From Collinsella aerofaciens (GTDB taxonomy: Bacteria; Actinomycetota; Coriobacteriia; Coriobacteriales; Coriobacteriaceae): 20,848 nt of DNA. The stretch covers positions 1 through 20,848 of the forward strand of contig RQCP01000029.1 of assembly GCA_008668235.1 (NCBI GenBank). The letters are read 5' to 3'. Below are positions 19,634 to 20,848 of the stretch, one piece after another. The translations under genes and the position numbers were made by a program. The number at the start of each line of letters is the position of its first letter. Position 1 is the first letter of the stretch. Below the pieces are notes generated by a model. The model did not search any database, was not told the origin of the DNA, and saw only the letters and a program-made list of their open reading frames with translations.

Positions 19634-20450
19634 GGTCAACCACATCCAGGCAGGCCTCGATGGGAAGGCCGGCCGACTTGTCCTCTTGGTCGGCATTGCG
19701 CTCGATAAGCTCAGCTACCACACGCATGGCATCGGCCGTCGCGCGCTGCAGGCTCCAGCCGGCCATAACGCGGCCGACGAGCACCGCCGAGAACGTATCG
19801 CCCGTGCCCGGGAAATAGACCGGAATGAGCTCGAAGGGAATCGTAAAGTACTCCCCCGCCACATGGTCGTAACCGATAACCGCGTTCGCGCCATTGACTA
19901 CGGCGCTCGTAATGACCACCGACTTGGCACCCAGCTCGCGCACGGCGTCCACAAGGGTGCGGGCCTCATCGCGCGTGATTTGCTCGGCAATGGGCGTATC
20001 GGTGAGCAGGCACGCCTCGGTATAGTTGGGCACCGCGTAGTCTGCGCACTCGAGCAGGCTGCGCATGAGACCGATCGTGGACTCGGGCACGCCGGCGTAG
20101 AGCTTGCCGTTGTCGCCCATGATGGGGTCGACGAACACCTTGGTACCCTTTTGCGCGCGACGGTGGCAGAAGTCCGAAATGATGCGCGTCTCTTCCTCGG
20201 TCACGATAAAGCCGGTAGAGATGGCGTCGAACTCAAAGCCGAGCTCCTCCCAGATGGCGAGGCTCTGGCGGACATACTCCGTGGTGTCGTGGATGTAAAA
20301 CTTGGGGTAGTTAAGCGTATCGGAAACGAGCGCCGTTGGCAGGTTGTGGATGCGGTAGCCCATATGCGACAGCACCGGCAGCATGGCGGAAAGCGCGACC
20401 TTGCCGTAGCCGCACATATCGTTGATCAGCAGCAGCTGAGTATTCTTCAT
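19626..20450 (-). CDS. Pyridoxamine/pyridoxal kinase family protein
   Basis: The 274-residue protein belongs to the PfkB/ribokinase-like PdxY/PdxK/ThiD group, phosphorylating vitamin B6 forms with ATP in the cytoplasm. It has the glycine-rich start INDMCGYGKVAL (9-20), VDPIMGDNGKLY (107-118), PNYTEACLLT (141-150) and the catalytic GTGDTFSAVLVG (215-226) with Asp218. VDPIMGD and PNYTEA agree with pyridoxal-type kinases. The ATG at 20450 has GGGAG 6-7 nt upstream; an ATG at 20474 does not. It overlaps the downstream Cys-rich gene by 8 bp. Hydroxymethylpyrimidine kinase is the main alternative activity, but length and motifs favour B6 salvage. Confidence 0.9.
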   Translation of the reverse strand: MKNTQLLLINDMCGYGKVALSAMLPVLSHMGYRIHNLPTALVSDTLNYPKFYIHDTTEYVRQSLAIWEELGFEFDAISTGFIVTEEETRIISDFCHRRAQKGTKVFVDPIMGDNGKLYAGVPESTIGLMRSLLECADYAVPNYTEACLLTDTPIAEQITRDEARTLVDAVRELGAKSVVITSAVVNGANAVIGYDHVAGEYFTIPFELIPVYFPGTGDTFSAVLVGRVMAGWSLQRATADAMRVVAELIERNADQEDKSAGLPIEACLDVVDHE

Positions 20451-20579
20451 GAGGGTCTCCCTTGGTTCGGGCACGGCGCAGCAGCGCCACAGTGCGACTA
20501 AGTGTAGCGCAGGAGGCGTCGTGAGCAGTCACTAGGGTCGCGAAGAGCGCATTGTTGCGAAAAGGTTACGAAAACGAGG

Positions 20580-20635
20580 TAGTCGTTGGGGACGTTCTTA
20601 AATGACTAGTCAAACAAGAACGTCCCCAACGACTA
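20580..20635. repeat. 56-bp palindromic repeat, family A copy 3
   Basis: Same length and layout as 1628-1683 and 6222-6277, with arms TAGTCGTTGGGGACGTTCTT and its complement around GACTAGTC. Confidence 0.85.
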
Positions 20636-20652
20636 TCCCGGCAATTAGCGCA

Positions 20653-20699
20653 AGGAGTGTCCCCAAGTGCCGGCACAAAAGGAACGTCCCTAAGTGCCA
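20653..20699 (+). repeat. Tandem family D repeats
   Basis: A diverged unit (GGAGTGTCCCCAAGTGCC, 20654-20671) is followed by a unit (GGAACGTCCCTAAGTGCC, 20681-20698) identical to that at 132-149. GTGCCGGCAC lies at the junction. Confidence 0.75.
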
Positions 20700-20723
20700 C
20701 TCGAACATAATAAGTTTGGTACC

Positions 20724-20752
20724 TTGACATTCATTTCTCATGCTCCTAGATT
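20724..20752 (+). promoter_or_regulatory. Sigma-70-type promoter
   Basis: A perfect -35 TTGACA (20724-20729) and TAGATT (20747-20752) are separated by 17 bp. It drives rightward transcription, about 45-50 nt before the start codon at 20808. Confidence 0.75.
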
Positions 20753-20753
20753 G

Positions 20754-20783
20754 GTTAGGCACAAAACAATTCCACTACCTAAC
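20754..20783. promoter_or_regulatory. Dyad in the transcription start region
   Basis: GTTAGG (20754-20759) and CCTAAC (20778-20783) flank an 18-bp spacer directly after the -10. It could be an operator or leader stem for the truncated gene. The arms are short. Confidence 0.35.
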
Positions 20784-20807
20784 TAAAGAAAGGAGCAACA
20801 CTAATTC

Positions 20808-20848
20808 ATGTGCGATGAACCTCTTAACCTTTGTTCGCACGAGCCCGA
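20808..20848 (+). CDS. Start of an unidentified gene, cut by the window edge
   Basis: ATG at 20808 opens a frame giving MCDEPLNLCSHEP before the edge. AAAGGAG lies upstream, but 12 nt away, longer than normal, so the true start is uncertain. A strong promoter precedes it. Thirteen residues are not enough to assign a family; two cysteines in the first nine residues are notable. Confidence 0.45.
   Translation, partial: MCDEPLNLCSHEP

Larger units (their letters stand above)
20451..20807. other. Intergenic region at the right end
   Basis: No complete gene is seen. It contains a 56-bp family A palindrome (20580-20635), two tandem family D repeats (20653-20699) joined by the palindrome GTGCCGGCAC, a strong plus-strand promoter (20724-20752) and a dyad (20754-20783). 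The kinase promoter should lie in 20451-20560 on the minus strand; a TACACT -10-like box near 20503 has no good -35. Confidence 0.6.

Noticed and set aside
19634..19696. Longer start for the Cys-rich protein at 19696
   Set aside because: It lies wholly within the kinase coding sequence; the ATGAGTAA overlap explains initiation at 19633.

Overview
The window looks like chromosomal DNA from a gut actinobacterium of the class Coriobacteriia, most likely Collinsella or a close relative. This is inferred from GC-rich codon use, strong AGGAG-type ribosome binding sites, the gene families present and the many short palindromic intergenic repeats; no rRNA or marker alignment was possible. I find 16 complete or near-complete protein genes, mostly on the minus strand, and one gene start cut by the right edge. 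I see no tRNA, rRNA, CRISPR array, transposase or phage gene.

Layout. Positions 1-351 hold a plus-strand terminator and repeats. prfA (release factor 1) lies at 352-1419. An amino-acid ABC transport operon reads leftward: Tat-type lipoprotein binding protein (6091-5165), permease (5155-4007), ATPase (3984-3199), then an M20 peptidase (3126-1711), suggesting uptake followed by intracellular hydrolysis of a peptide or acyl-amino acid. A LacX-type aldose epimerase (6397-7290), an orphan membrane protein (7370-8239) and a MerR regulator (8416-9282) follow.

The metabolic centrepiece is 9363-14251, all minus strand and in transcription order: a fusion of an LpdD-like prenyl-flavin chaperone domain to an IPP-isomerase-type Nudix domain, a DASS/SLC13 anion transporter, a UbiD-family decarboxylase resembling LpdC (gallate/protocatechuate decarboxylase), and UbiX (flavin prenyltransferase). 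I read this as a self-contained module: import an aromatic acid, decarboxylate it with prenylated FMN, and help make or deliver that cofactor locally. A divergent MFS exporter (14413-15666) sits upstream.

The right part is accessory in character. Two AAA ATPases of the DUF4143 type with PD-(D/E)xK-like C-terminal motifs (15862-17232 plus; 17759-19120 minus) flank a low-molecular-weight tyrosine phosphatase. Both ATPase genes are preceded by three short motifs at exactly 33-bp spacing, the nearest about 30 bp from the start codon, although the motif sequences are unrelated. A pyridoxamine kinase translationally overlapping a TIGR04076-like Cys-rich protein, then a promoter and a truncated gene start, close the window.

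The intergenic spaces carry at least four families of small repeats: a 56-bp palindrome in three copies, an 87-bp terminator-bearing element in two copies, a family of TTTGTCACA-flanked palindromes, and GGAACGTCCCTAAGTGCC elements. Three of these families share a GGGAC-type core.
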